A DNA stretch of 64,000 nucleotides from Pedobacter miscanthi. GTDB lineage: Bacteria; Bacteroidota; Bacteroidia; Sphingobacteriales; Sphingobacteriaceae. The stretch is from positions 1-64,000 of the forward strand of contig NZ_QNQU01000001.1 in assembly GCF_003315595.1 (NCBI RefSeq), in the 5' to 3' direction. A program made the translations under genes and the position numbers. The notes beneath the pieces are model-generated. The model was given only the letters and a program-made list of their open reading frames with translations, searched no databases and had not been told where the DNA came from. Each line of letters begins with the position of its first letter. The stretch's first letter is position 1. Below are positions 44,916 to 53,379 of this stretch, piece after piece.

Positions 44916-45770
44916 CTACCTCCGACCGTATTTACGGATGAGTAAATAAACTGCTAAAACCGACAGGGCAATGGTAAGGATACCAATCCAGCCTGAAAGC
45001 ACAGAGGTTTTGACAAAAATCCTAAAGGCAGCCTGAGCATTGGCATTGTTTCCTCCAAGGCTAAAAGTGGCGCTATAATCACCAGCAATTGTTTTATCCG
45101 GTACTTTTAGCGTTGCTTTGATGCCCACCTTCTTCCCCGCATCCAGCCTTTCAATCTGGCTGGGTGAAAAACTCGCTTCCCATCCGCTGGGCAGCTGGGA
45201 TGATAGGCTCAGTGAGGACAATGGTAAAGTACCGGTATTGGTTACCTCAAGCTCAATATCTTGATGAGATCCGGAGGTAACTTCCTCACTCAGCCTTCCG
45301 CTCGGCGTGCCAAGGCTGGCGCCATAGGATCCTTTGACCACAGCCTCCAGCTGTAGCTCGAGCGTTTGAGCAGATGATACGGCTTTGAAAGGAATAATGT
45401 ATTTCCTTGCCGGAGCATTACTGGGTACAGTGATTTCGATTGCAATCTCCCTGGTTTGGCCGGCAGCTAAATTGACCGAGGTAACCTGGCTTCCATCAAC
45501 CCGGTAGCTGATCTGCCAGCCTGCGGGCAGCTCTGCCTTGAGTTCATAAATTTGATGGTAAGCCGCTGCGTTATACAGCGAGGCTGAAAAGCGGAAAGGT
45601 TCGTTAGTCGCCGATTCGATGTTGATCAGCTTTGCAGTTAGTCCGGGCGCCCCTTTCATGGCTTCTTGTTTCTGCGCATGAAGTGGTACAGCCCCAATAA
45701 AAAAAGTTAGTAATAAAAGTGCGCGAAATAGTCCTTTTCGCAAAGTTTCGGGTAATAATTGTGTTGACAT
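44916..45770 (-). CDS. Exported NEW3-domain protein with C-terminal anchor
   Basis: The 284-aa product has a signal peptide (RALLLLTFFIGAVPLHAQ), two Ig-like NEW3 domains (about residues 50-150 and 160-255; LKAELPAGWQISYR and SSQLPSGWEASFSP mark equivalent strands) and a membrane helix near the C-terminus (VLSGWIGILTIALSVLAVYL). Such proteins are often encoded together with an ABC-2 ATPase and permease in Bacteroidota, as here with a 41-bp gap. It is probably the extracytoplasmic part of the ABC system. Confidence 0.85.
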   Translation of the reverse strand: MSTQLLPETLRKGLFRALLLLTFFIGAVPLHAQKQEAMKGAPGLTAKLINIESATNEPFRFSASLYNAAAYHQIYELKAELPAGWQISYRVDGSQVTSVNLAAGQTREIAIEITVPSNAPARKYIIPFKAVSSAQTLELQLEAVVKGSYGASLGTPSGRLSEEVTSGSHQDIELEVTNTGTLPLSSLSLSSQLPSGWEASFSPSQIERLDAGKKVGIKATLKVPDKTIAGDYSATFSLGGNNANAQAAFRIFVKTSVLSGWIGILTIALSVLAVYLLIRKYGRR

Positions 45771-46584
45771 GATCTAAACCAAAAATGTTAATGATTGCTC
45801 TAAAAAATGTTCTCTGATCTTGTTATCTGATTAGGCTCCAAAACAAAAAAAAGTTGTATTTTTTTCAAAACCATTTAACATTTTTTAACAACTCAGCTTA
45901 AAGTACATATTTCATTAGCGGAAATGCATCTGTTTGGGAGCGAGTGGCCGTTATACCACATGCAGGATCATGCATTCAAATTTACCTTCCCTGTGAACAA
46001 AACAAACGACCAGCTCGAATTCCCTCTACATGGCAGCAGGCATTATACAAAATGTACCTTTACGGATCCCAATCACATTTGCGCCCGATCATTTACAATC
46101 AGAAATCTTACAAACCACCAAACACACAATCAAGTCAGCTTTAGGCCGTTAGCAGATTCATAACCTCAGCTCCAACCCGAAGGCACGCCCACAGCTAATT
46201 TCACTAAATTTTAAAGAATTATTTTGAAATGCTGCCCCCGGAAAAAGCAGATTAAAAGACAAAAACGACCTCTCTGCATCGAAATCAAATGTAAGTTCCA
46301 TAATTCCATTCGCCTTTAACTTCTTTAAAAAACGAATTCCTCCGCCAGGCCCGTAGAAGCTCCGGCTAAGCTTCACCCTTACAAAACTTCCCACGACTTC
46401 AGCCCGTAATTTTTCATCCACTTAAAACCGGGCACCAGATGTTTTAAGATTTTCTCTAGGAAAGTGAAAGTAAAACAAGATCCTAACGTCATTTTAAAAC
46501 GACCTATATCCTATCAATTTTATTACAAACCCACTCCATTTAAGAATAATCTCTAAATTGTACTATCTACTTAACCCATTCCTC
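45771..46584. other. Long intergenic region with IS-end-like repeat
   Basis: No convincing gene is found. A minus-strand open frame (46158-46421, 87 codons) has Phe/Leu/Gly-rich text without a known motif and is not called. The only structure I can support is the dispersed repeat at 45901-45990. The last 80 bp should contain the promoter of the LytTR regulator. Confidence 0.4.
45901..45990. repeat. Dispersed IS-end-like repeat, copy 4
   Basis: The blocks 'acatatttcattag', 'ctgtttgggagcgagtggccg' and 'caggatcatgcatt' follow the order and spacing of the element at 34492-34585. It is not next to any transposase gene. Confidence 0.5.
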
Positions 46585-47325
46585 ATGAAAAACCCTATTT
46601 CTTGCATCTTCATAGATGATGAACCTACCGCAATCAATATCCTGACAGAATTCGCCTCCGAAATGCCCCGGCTGAAGATCAACAAAACCTTTACAAACCC
46701 GGTGGAGGCACTAAGCGAGATCAGCGGTGAATTAGACAGGCAGCTGATTTTTATGGACATTGACATGCCTGCGATGACAGGCCTCAGGCTGGCTGATAAC
46801 CTTAGGCACAGTCCCCATAAGATCATCTTCACTACCTCACATGCCGAACACGCCATCGCGGCTTTCAAGGTCAGGGCAAAACACTACCTGCTCAAACCCT
46901 TCAATATCGGCGACTTCGCAGAAGTGGTGAACGAAGTGATCAGTGAATACTATGACAGCCAGAGTCTGATAAGGGATGATGAGGAAGCATTCTTCCTGCG
47001 CACCAACGGGGAACGTGGCAAGTTAACCAAGGTATTAAAGGAGGAAATCATCTATCTTCAGGGGTCGAACAACCATGTACATATCTATACCCCGAATAAA
47101 GACTATTCTGTGTATATGACCATAAAGGAAATGGAAGAACTGCTAAGCGGAAACCAGTATTTCTACCGTGTCCATAAGTCCTACATCATTAACAGCCGCT
47201 TTGTTCGGGAGATTAATGGCCACCGGATCGACCTGGGCAAATATCAGGTACTAATGACCCCACAATACAAACAGGCCTTTATGAATCATGTGTCAAAGGG
47301 CATCCTGATCTCAAAGCGCATTTAG
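46585..47325 (+). CDS. LytTR-family response regulator
   Basis: I start at the ATG at 46585 (MKNPISCIFIDDEPTAINIL), giving 246 aa. The receiver has the acidic pair DDE near residue 11 and the phospho-accepting Asp in FMDIDMPAMTG (about residue 57), with Lys in YLLKPF. The C-terminal LytTR domain (IIYLQGSNNHVHIYT; FYRVHKSYIINSRFV) binds DNA. Its likely kinase is the LytS-type protein 176 bp downstream. A Thr-rich small ORF on the opposite strand overlaps its last 15 bp. Confidence 0.92.
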   Translation: MKNPISCIFIDDEPTAINILTEFASEMPRLKINKTFTNPVEALSEISGELDRQLIFMDIDMPAMTGLRLADNLRHSPHKIIFTTSHAEHAIAAFKVRAKHYLLKPFNIGDFAEVVNEVISEYYDSQSLIRDDEEAFFLRTNGERGKLTKVLKEEIIYLQGSNNHVHIYTPNKDYSVYMTIKEMEELLSGNQYFYRVHKSYIINSRFVREINGHRIDLGKYQVLMTPQYKQAFMNHVSKGILISKRI

Positions 47326-47484
47326 GCTACCGGGAGCCCTATCCGACTGGGTGGTAATAGTGGTGATAATGGTGATCGTTGTTGTGGTCGGATCACCGGT
47401 CTCTGGAACAGTACCACCAAGGGTTCTCTTGCGGAAAACAAATACTGTTTTCCTGCTGGATTTTAGGTCGCTAATTCTTTTCAT
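47311..47484 (-). CDS. Thr-rich small peptide, RiPP-precursor-like
   Basis: This 57-codon ORF lies antisense between the regulator and kinase genes. It encodes a basic leader-like part (MKRISDLKSSRKTVFVFRKR), a TLGG turn, then a Thr-rich core (DPTTTTITIITTITT) and QSDRAPGSLNAL. A basic front with GG before a Thr-rich tail resembles small lanthipeptide or other peptide precursors of Bacteroidota, where Thr would be modified, but no modification enzyme is visible here. Its start mirrors that of the kinase gene in an 11-bp inverted repeat. It could also be a chance frame, since its 3' end overlaps a real gene. Confidence 0.45.
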   Translation of the reverse strand: MKRISDLKSSRKTVFVFRKRTLGGTVPETGDPTTTTITIITTITTQSDRAPGSLNAL

Positions 47485-47508
47485 AGGGGGAAACTAGCCC
47501 TATGAAAA
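47478..47508. promoter_or_regulatory. Perfect 11-bp inverted repeat over two divergent starts
   Basis: TTTTCATAGGG (47478-47488) and CCCTATGAAAA (47498-47508) are exact reverse complements around a 9-nt centre. Each arm contains a start region: ATG of the minus-strand Thr-rich ORF in the left arm and the ATG at 47502 of the LytS-type gene in the right arm. It may be a regulator-binding site or an RNA hairpin hiding the start codon. Confidence 0.55.
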
Positions 47509-48638
47509 ACCCAAAAAGATCAACTTACGCCAAGCTGGCAAGAGCCATGGCGAAATGTATTTTTAACCCAAATAATAAAATGAGAAACTGGCTTAAAACC
47601 AACCGCTGGCACTTTCTTGGTTGGCTGATCTTCATTATTTATGAGAACCTTGTTGTCGCCTTAACGCTGACTTCGAGGCTGCCGCTGTCAGCCTATCTGT
47701 TCCACTATGCCATCAACATCGGACTGTTCTATCTCCATTGGTTGATGCTGCGCAAGTTCCTGTCAGGCCCAAGGAGATGCGCGCTGCTGATTGTTCCGCT
47801 GGTTTTAGTGGAACTTATCTGTTATATACTGCTTTCCAAGCTGGGCAGTCACCTGGCGCCGACACCAGCTAAATCAATATCACTAACAGGGCTGGTAAGC
47901 AACTGGCGGTTCACCTTTGCAACAATTTGGAGAGGTGTTTATTTCATGCTTTTCTCTACTGCCTATTATTTCTTAACCCGATATAACCTGCAGAAAGATC
48001 GGACGGCCGAACTTGAAAGAGAGGCAGCCCTGAAAATAATACACCAGAAGCAGACCCTCATTGAACTTGCCGAAGCCCGCAACGCAAATTTGAAATCGCA
48101 GATCAATCCCCATTTTCTTTTCAATACCCTTACCTATATCTACAATAGCACACACAAGACTGAGCCGCGTTCGGCAGAAGCAGTAAGATACCTCACCAAA
48201 TTGATGCGTTATGCCCTGGAATGTGAACATGGACCTGAATTGATGCCCCTGGAAGACGAGATCAGACAGGTCGAGCATTTGCTACAACTCAGCCGGATCA
48301 AGCAGTCCAGGCTGTTTGTAGATTTCACTTATGACAGGCAGGTCGAGGAAACGGCAATCATCCCCCTGATCGTGCTCAGCCTGACCGAAAACATGGTCAA
48401 ACATGGTAACCTAAGCCTTGAAGAAAATCCAGGTAAAATAATTCTCAGCCTGGAGGGCAATGTACTAAAAATAGAAACGGTGAACCTGCTCAACACCGGA
48501 CTAAATGATACGGGCTTTCACACCGGGCTTGCCAATATTGAAAAGAGACTATCGCATACTTATGGCGAACAGGCAGAAATTAATTATGGCAGCGATGGCG
48601 ATTATTTCAGGGTATTGATCAGGATCAGCTTGCTGTGA
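47502..48638 (+). CDS. LytS/YehU-type sensor histidine kinase
   Basis: The 378-aa protein has four membrane helices (residues 35-170), then a short coiled linker and the His_kinase motif QINPHFLFNTLTYIYN at about residue 200, where the His is phosphorylated. The ATP-binding half has VLSLTENMVKHG and the GLANIEKRL box. ATG codons at 47502 and 47580 are possible; the second would start just before the first helix (MRNWLKTNRWHFLGW) and matches the family better. It forms a two-component pair with the LytTR regulator upstream. Confidence 0.9.
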   Translation: MKNPKRSTYAKLARAMAKCIFNPNNKMRNWLKTNRWHFLGWLIFIIYENLVVALTLTSRLPLSAYLFHYAINIGLFYLHWLMLRKFLSGPRRCALLIVPLVLVELICYILLSKLGSHLAPTPAKSISLTGLVSNWRFTFATIWRGVYFMLFSTAYYFLTRYNLQKDRTAELEREAALKIIHQKQTLIELAEARNANLKSQINPHFLFNTLTYIYNSTHKTEPRSAEAVRYLTKLMRYALECEHGPELMPLEDEIRQVEHLLQLSRIKQSRLFVDFTYDRQVEETAIIPLIVLSLTENMVKHGNLSLEENPGKIILSLEGNVLKIETVNLLNTGLNDTGFHTGLANIEKRLSHTYGEQAEINYGSDGDYFRVLIRISLL

Positions 48639-48914
48639 TGAACCCAGGCCTGGATCAGGTTGGGGACTGTTAATAGTTAGTTAAATAAGGGTGACCCCTT
48701 TTTAGATAACTCACACAAGTGGTTTAAAAAAAACAATAAAACAGAACGCTGGCCCGGGAGTTACTGTAAACAGCATAATAGCTTTCTGTCAAGGTATTGA
48801 TAACAGACGGATGAAAGTTGCCGCCTTACTGTTATCCCTGGAACAAGTGTGCTTTTCACCAAAACAGTTCTTCTGGACTTTCTTCTGAAAAGAATGATAT
48901 ACTGTCTAAATTAG
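48639..48914. other. Intergenic region after the LytS gene
   Basis: No gene is seen. Around 48675-48715 an imperfect palindrome ('agttaaataaggg-tga-cccctttttagataact') with a T run may act as a weak terminator for the LytS gene. Confidence 0.35.
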
Positions 48915-48945
48915 AAAGTGCAGGATGTTTAACAACCTGCACTTT
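48915..48945 (-). terminator. Hairpin terminator of the cold-shock gene
   Basis: AAAGTGCAGG (48915-48924) pairs perfectly with CCTGCACTTT (48936-48945). It lies 21 bp beyond the stop of the minus-strand cold-shock gene and is followed on that strand by 'ctaatttag'. It may also stop the plus-strand LytS transcript. Confidence 0.75.
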
Positions 48946-48966
48946 ATTCAAAAATCCTGGAAAGAT

Positions 48967-49158
48967 TTATACCAACTTAACGTTAACAGCGTTTGGCCCT
49001 TTTTTTCCATCCTGAACATCGAAGGTCACTTCGTCATTTTCCCTCACATCATCCTTAAGGCCTGAGATATGTACAAAAAACTCTTTACCGGTACCCTCTT
49101 CCACTACAAATCCAAATCCTTTTGATTCATTAAAAAATTTTACTTTACCTGATGCCAT
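48967..49158 (-). CDS. Cold-shock domain protein
   Basis: The 63-aa product is a single OB-fold cold-shock domain with RNP1 as KGFGFV and RNP2 as FFVHIS. It binds single-stranded RNA or DNA and acts as an RNA chaperone. Length and motifs are standard for CspA-like proteins. The 300 bp upstream have no gene and probably contain a long 5' leader, as is usual for such genes. Confidence 0.95.
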   Translation of the reverse strand: MASGKVKFFNESKGFGFVVEEGTGKEFFVHISGLKDDVRENDEVTFDVQDGKKGPNAVNVKLV

Positions 49159-49478
49159 AATAACTGTTTTTATTAAAGATGTTTATTATGCAAGTTATTA
49201 AATAAGTTGCATAATCCATGCCCCGGTACGCACGGGGCAGAATGCTAAACCCCGGATACTAGTTCCAATGTTTGTGCAAAACTAAAAAGCCAGAATTGCC
49301 GTGCCTGCCCCCCCCTGAACTTATTTAGTTCTTAGTTGCAAACAATAAAACACACCGCAGGTTTCCCGGCAGGGTATCCCCAATATCCAAAACCTTAACA
49401 AACTAAGCAAACTACTGACAGCTAAATACTTGAACAAAATGAACAGTGACAAATTGCATAAATCATTGTTCCGTTATT
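49159..49478. other. Leader/promoter region of the cold-shock gene
   Basis: This stretch lies between the divergent cold-shock and exported-protein genes. It contains two 'cttgcataat/gttgcataat' motifs near 49188-49215 and a C-rich run (49308-49316). A long, structured cold-shock 5' UTR is expected here, but I cannot define its limits by eye. Confidence 0.4.
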
Positions 49479-49844
49479 ATGCCTAAAAGTATATTCTTTT
49501 TCATACTCTTCAACCTGGTTTTGTTTGGATGCTACGCACAAACCGGGTGCCGACGTAATAGCAATGGTGAATTGTACCGGTTCCAGATCCTGTTTAGCCA
49601 GGATTTTAATTATGATATTCCGTGTTGTAACGTAGCTAACTTTTGCCTGCCAGCGGGAACTACCGGTACCCCATGCACGATCAGGGACCCTATTTTAGGT
49701 ACTACCTACGCTGGTACATACGGCAGCTATTCAGCGATCAACTGCGACCTGGATGATCACTTGCATGTATTTTTATTTTCCTCTGCCCTTTTTGGTTTCT
49801 GGATGCACATTAAAGCAGGGCGGAACAAGCCGCTCATGGCCTAA
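49479..49844 (+). CDS. Small Cys-rich exported protein with C-terminal membrane helix
   Basis: The ATG at 49479 gives 121 aa with a signal peptide (FFFILFNLVLFGCYAQ). The mature part has several Cys (TGCRRNS, PCCNVANFC, GTPC) and a Gly/Thr-rich middle. It ends INCDLDDHLHVFLFSSALFG, then a basic tail (HIKAGRNKP). A short acidic motif with Cys, a hydrophobic helix and a basic end form a tripartite C-terminus like that of sortase or exosortase-type substrates of Bacteroidota. The match is by style only. It is monocistronic. Confidence 0.6.
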   Translation: MPKSIFFFILFNLVLFGCYAQTGCRRNSNGELYRFQILFSQDFNYDIPCCNVANFCLPAGTTGTPCTIRDPILGTTYAGTYGSYSAINCDLDDHLHVFLFSSALFGFWMHIKAGRNKPLMA

Positions 49845-50278
49845 CTGTTGAGCATAAGCAGAGATTTTAAATCCCCAACTGCACCGGATAACCCAGGTTA
49901 CAAAACCAAAAAAAACGCCACATAAGCCGCCCATAGGGCTTATCTGCTAACACCCTACTTTGTCCACAAAACCTTCCTAGAGACGCTAATTTCGAATAAA
50001 ATCGAAGCATTAAAGTGCAAATTACTCAAAGTACTTTCATCGATAGGCCAGATTGAATTCCATCACCTGCGAAAAAGCCTTGCACAGTATGAGGAAAAAT
50101 TTTAGCTGGCGAAAAAAATGGAAAAGCTTTGGTAGCAAGGTTAAATACTGCTGCGAAAATGTAGCAGCAACAAAAGATAAAACAGCTGAAAACCTGTTTA
50201 ACCTGACCCTGCCGGCAGACATTTATCAAACAGGATCAGATCACACTAATGAATTAATGCGGCGTTGAAAGGTATTAA
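49845..50278. other. Intergenic region
   Basis: No gene is called. A plus-strand frame (50053-50268, Lys/Trp-rich start, then AENLFNLTLPADIYQ) is weakly protein-like and could be a remnant or a small gene, but it has no support from motifs or neighbours. Confidence 0.3.
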
Positions 50279-51058
50279 TTACATGCTGTGAATGGAGCGC
50301 CTTGTTTTCCTGGCACCATTTCCGATGATGAATGCGAGGATAACCGCTATGGTAATATAGCAGGTATAGCGGATAGGTCCATAATTGCCGCCATGATTGG
50401 CAACGGAAATGGCAAGCAATGACCAGATACCCACCAAGGCAAACTCCCGGAGATTCCTGGTGATAACCATAATAATATTAATTAACCCTGCCAGAATGAT
50501 CATGATGATTGCCCAGTAAGTCTCTGGAATGCCCCATCCATTCCACCCTGTTTTGGTGAGGTAAGCTGAAATGTTTGCGATAAGTGCCACTGTTATCCAG
50601 CCCGCATAGACCGCAAAAGGCCAATAGATAAAAACATATTCTTTAAGGGGATGGGCATCGAGTTCCATTCTGGTTCGGATGATGATTACCATCAGGCTGA
50701 TGAAAAGCAGCACCATCATGATTACTGATATGCCAAGATAATCATTCAGCCAGGCAATCACCCATAACGAATTTGCCAGGCAGGAAAGTATAAATAACCA
50801 ACCTATTCTGTTTACAATTATTGTCCGGTGAGCTTCCCCCTTGCTAATCAGCGCATAGCAAACAAAACCTAACAGACCAATATAGATCAGGCCCCAGATT
50901 GAAAAGGCGTAACCAGCCGGGGTGAAGTTATTATCATATCTGGCTGAAATCTCTTTTATAGTGATTCCGTTGAGTAGTCCCGAGCTAGAGAGATAATTTA
51001 TAACAATGGTCAGTATCAGCGCAGCAAAGTTTAAAATCAGCAAATATTTTGGTTTCAT
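50279..51058 (-). CDS. TspO/MBR-like tryptophan-rich membrane protein
   Basis: I start at the ATG at 51058 (MKPKYLLILNF), giving 259 aa with about eight membrane helices; upstream codons are not family-like. FTPAGYAFSIWGLIYIGL near residue 50 and WVIAWLNDY near residue 100 resemble the P-x-W-x-F and Trp-rich motifs of TspO-like proteins in the longer, tryptophan-rich sensory group. TspO proteins bind porphyrins or steroids and affect stress responses; the ligand here is unknown. The gene is isolated. Confidence 0.7.
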   Translation of the reverse strand: MKPKYLLILNFAALILTIVINYLSSSGLLNGITIKEISARYDNNFTPAGYAFSIWGLIYIGLLGFVCYALISKGEAHRTIIVNRIGWLFILSCLANSLWVIAWLNDYLGISVIMMVLLFISLMVIIIRTRMELDAHPLKEYVFIYWPFAVYAGWITVALIANISAYLTKTGWNGWGIPETYWAIIMIILAGLINIIMVITRNLREFALVGIWSLLAISVANHGGNYGPIRYTCYITIAVILAFIIGNGARKTRRSIHSM

Positions 51059-51317
51059 ATGCAGTATGTTGGTATTTGGTGGTACTTTGTATAATAAGTC
51101 TGAAATGTCCAAACTGTTTGACTTTTTCACTGAAAATGCAAAAAAAACAGACGATTCGGTTTACAGGCCAGCTATAAAGATTCACTTGATTACAATCTAC
51201 CAAAAAAAATGCATGTAATTCCTGATCAGTAAATTTGCTCAAGAGTCTCCATTCTGCAGATCCCTGTTGGCGCAGCCTGATTAAAAAAGCCGGTCGCGGA
51301 GAGATCTCACAAATAAA

Positions 51318-51349
51318 ACAGCACCCCGATCATAGTAACGGGATGCTGT
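51318..51349 (-). terminator. Terminator of the Ohr-like gene
   Basis: ACAGCACCCCG (51318-51328) can pair with CGGGATGCTGT (51339-51349). On the minus strand the single irregular pair is a G-T wobble, and the hairpin is followed by TTTTATTTG. It lies 61 bp beyond the stop of the Ohr-like gene. Confidence 0.75.
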
Positions 51350-51409
51350 CTTCATCTTTCTGAAAAATTATGGTTTGCTGGCTTTCAATTGATTTAAGAG
51401 GATCCAACG

Positions 51410-51868
51410 CTATATTACCACATTGATCTGGACATTTATATTTCCCCTTGTCGCTTTAGAATACGGACAGGTTTCATGGGCAGCATAAATAACCATTTTA
51501 GCCTCTTCTAAAGTAAGTCCGGGCAGATACACATGCAGCCTGGCCTGAAGGCTGAACCCAGTATTTGCGACTGCAAGGTCCACTTCTGCATCAATAGAGG
51601 TGTCTGAAGGAAGGGCAATATGAAGCCCCGGCGCATTATGTTTCATTGCCCCGATAAAAAAAGCCGCCCATCCAGCAGCGAATAACTGTTCGGGATTAGT
51701 TCCTTTGTCTTTACTGCCCGGCGAGGCGAGAGCAGTATCCAGTAGCCCATCCTGACTTTTGGCAAAACCCTCACGGCCGCCATCTACGTGTACTTTTCCG
51801 GTATATAATACCTTATTGATAACTACATCTTTAGTGTTTAATGATTCGATTACATTTTGATTTTCCAT
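51410..51868 (-). CDS. Ohr/OsmC-family protein without peroxidatic Cys
   Basis: The ATG at 51868 (MENQNVIESLNTKDVV) gives 152 aa, normal for Ohr. GGREGFAKSQDGLLDTALASP holds the conserved Arg, and the resolving Cys is in ETCPYSKATRG. The peroxidatic Cys, normally in a context like GYAACFLGAL, is Phe here: the sequence reads FAAGWAAFFIGAMKHNA (codon ttt where tgt is expected). Ohr normally reduces organic hydroperoxides using both Cys and lipoyl partners. This protein probably lacks that activity or uses a different mechanism. It has its own terminator and no MarR/OhrR neighbour. Confidence 0.85.
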   Translation of the reverse strand: MENQNVIESLNTKDVVINKVLYTGKVHVDGGREGFAKSQDGLLDTALASPGSKDKGTNPEQLFAAGWAAFFIGAMKHNAPGLHIALPSDTSIDAEVDLAVANTGFSLQARLHVYLPGLTLEEAKMVIYAAHETCPYSKATRGNINVQINVVI

Positions 51869-52359
51869 TTGTCTGTGATTTAATTGTGAATAATATGCTT
51901 TGATTTCTTTTATCACGTTTCTTAACCTTAATCCAAATCAGTTGGGCTTTGATGGCAAGGCGAGAATGCTTAAGTCAAAATTAACAGGCTGGTTGCAAAA
52001 TGATCGGTAGAAACCCGCGAACCGGCCAAAATCAGGGATGAAGAATACAATCTGCACGCTCGTTAGGCATTGTTGTTGACCGGTAGGAAATAAATATCAT
52101 TTTCTCACTCGCCTTCGCAGGCAGCTACAGTAAAACCCTTGGTTTCTGAACTGTCCGGCTCAGTCCAGGTTTTGCCTGTCCCATGCTTCATTCTGTCCGG
52201 CTTGGCCGAATATTTATATAACAGGAAAGTGGACATTGATATATTTGGATGGAATAGGCAGATACTGAACCGCAATAGCGCATAAAAACCCAATGTATGA
52301 GAAACACTAAATTATTGAAATTTTCAGGCGTTGATTATCTTTAAGGCCAATAAAAAGAA
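51869..52359. other. Intergenic region
   Basis: No gene with good support. A minus-strand frame (52105-52236 from an internal ATG, MSTFLLYKYSAKPDR, ending VAACEGE) is small and of uncertain reality. The 100 bp before 52360 should carry the promoter of the LytS/LytTR pair. Confidence 0.3.
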
Positions 52360-53379
52360 ATGACGACAAACTCATTAAGAATCTCACCGGCTATCATCTG
52401 GATTAGTTCCATTTTCCTGGGGCTTTTATCTTCAGTCCCTCAAATTGCGGAACATCATTTTCACGCGGCCGAAGCAGCAGTGAATGCCGCCATTACATCC
52501 ATATTTGCACTTTTGATGTGGTACCTGAATATCCATATGCTTTCGCAAAAGAGCAACAAAGTGGTAAAACAGGGCATTTCCTACCCTAAACTGGTCAAAA
52601 GCCTGTTATCCGGAATTGCCGTAATGCTCTGCCTGGCCTGGATCCAGCAGCTCATCCTGTCCCACATCAACTTTGGTCCGGTGATGCTCATGGTGGAGGT
52701 TCGGGGAATATTGATCAACCTGATATTTTACATGTTCCTGCACCTGCTGCAACAAAATTACGAAAACCAGCAAGTCAACATGGAACTGGAGAAAATCAGG
52801 AATGACAGCCTGGGTGCGCAATATGAACTGCTTAAACAGCAGGTAAATCCGCATTTTCTTTTTAACAGTCTCAATACATTAAAAGCTATGGTAGAGATTG
52901 GTGATAAAGATGCGGTTGACTTTATCTTAAAGTTATCCAATTTTTACCGCTATACCCTGGAAAGCCGTAAGCTCGACCTCATCCATGTTTGCGAGGAAAT
53001 GGAAATACTCAATGCATATCTTTTTCTCCAAAAGGCGCGGTTTGATGGGGGCTTTACCTTTAAATCCGATTTGAATGATGCGGCTTTACAAACACTCATC
53101 CCTCCCTTTACCCTACAATTACTCATCGAGAATTGCATCAAACACAATGTCGTTTCCCTGGACAGGCCGCTTCACATCAGCTTATACATACAGGAAAGTC
53201 AGATCGTGCTGGAAAACCCGATCCGTTTAAAAATGGCAGACAACAGCTCATTGGGCGTGGGGCTCAAAAATATTGCGTTACGATATCAACATTTACTTCA
53301 AAAGCCGATTGAGATCATCAATGATGGCAAGACCTTTACCGTAAAACTCCCCTTAATATATGAACATCATAATCATTGA
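52360..53379 (+). CDS. LytS-type sensor histidine kinase
   Basis: The 339-aa protein has four membrane helices in residues 10-130, a coiled linker and the His_kinase motif QVNPHFLFNSLNTLKA at about residue 161. The ATP-binding lid has LLIENCIKHNVV and GVGLKNIALRY. It overlaps the LytTR gene by 20 bp, so the pair is translationally coupled and forms a two-component system. The signal is unknown. Confidence 0.92.
   Translation: MTTNSLRISPAIIWISSIFLGLLSSVPQIAEHHFHAAEAAVNAAITSIFALLMWYLNIHMLSQKSNKVVKQGISYPKLVKSLLSGIAVMLCLAWIQQLILSHINFGPVMLMVEVRGILINLIFYMFLHLLQQNYENQQVNMELEKIRNDSLGAQYELLKQQVNPHFLFNSLNTLKAMVEIGDKDAVDFILKLSNFYRYTLESRKLDLIHVCEEMEILNAYLFLQKARFDGGFTFKSDLNDAALQTLIPPFTLQLLIENCIKHNVVSLDRPLHISLYIQESQIVLENPIRLKMADNSSLGVGLKNIALRYQHLLQKPIEIINDGKTFTVKLPLIYEHHNH

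Noticed and set aside
46158..46421. Minus-strand frame of 87 codons before the LytTR gene
   Set aside because: No motif, no neighbour support, hydrophobic-biased text; not strong enough to call a gene.
50053..50268. Plus-strand frame of 71 codons
   Set aside because: Only weakly protein-like and without homology or context.
52105..52236. 43-codon minus-strand frame near the second LytS gene as a peptide precursor
   Set aside because: It lacks a leader motif or Thr/Cys-rich core like that of the 47311 ORF and may be chance.
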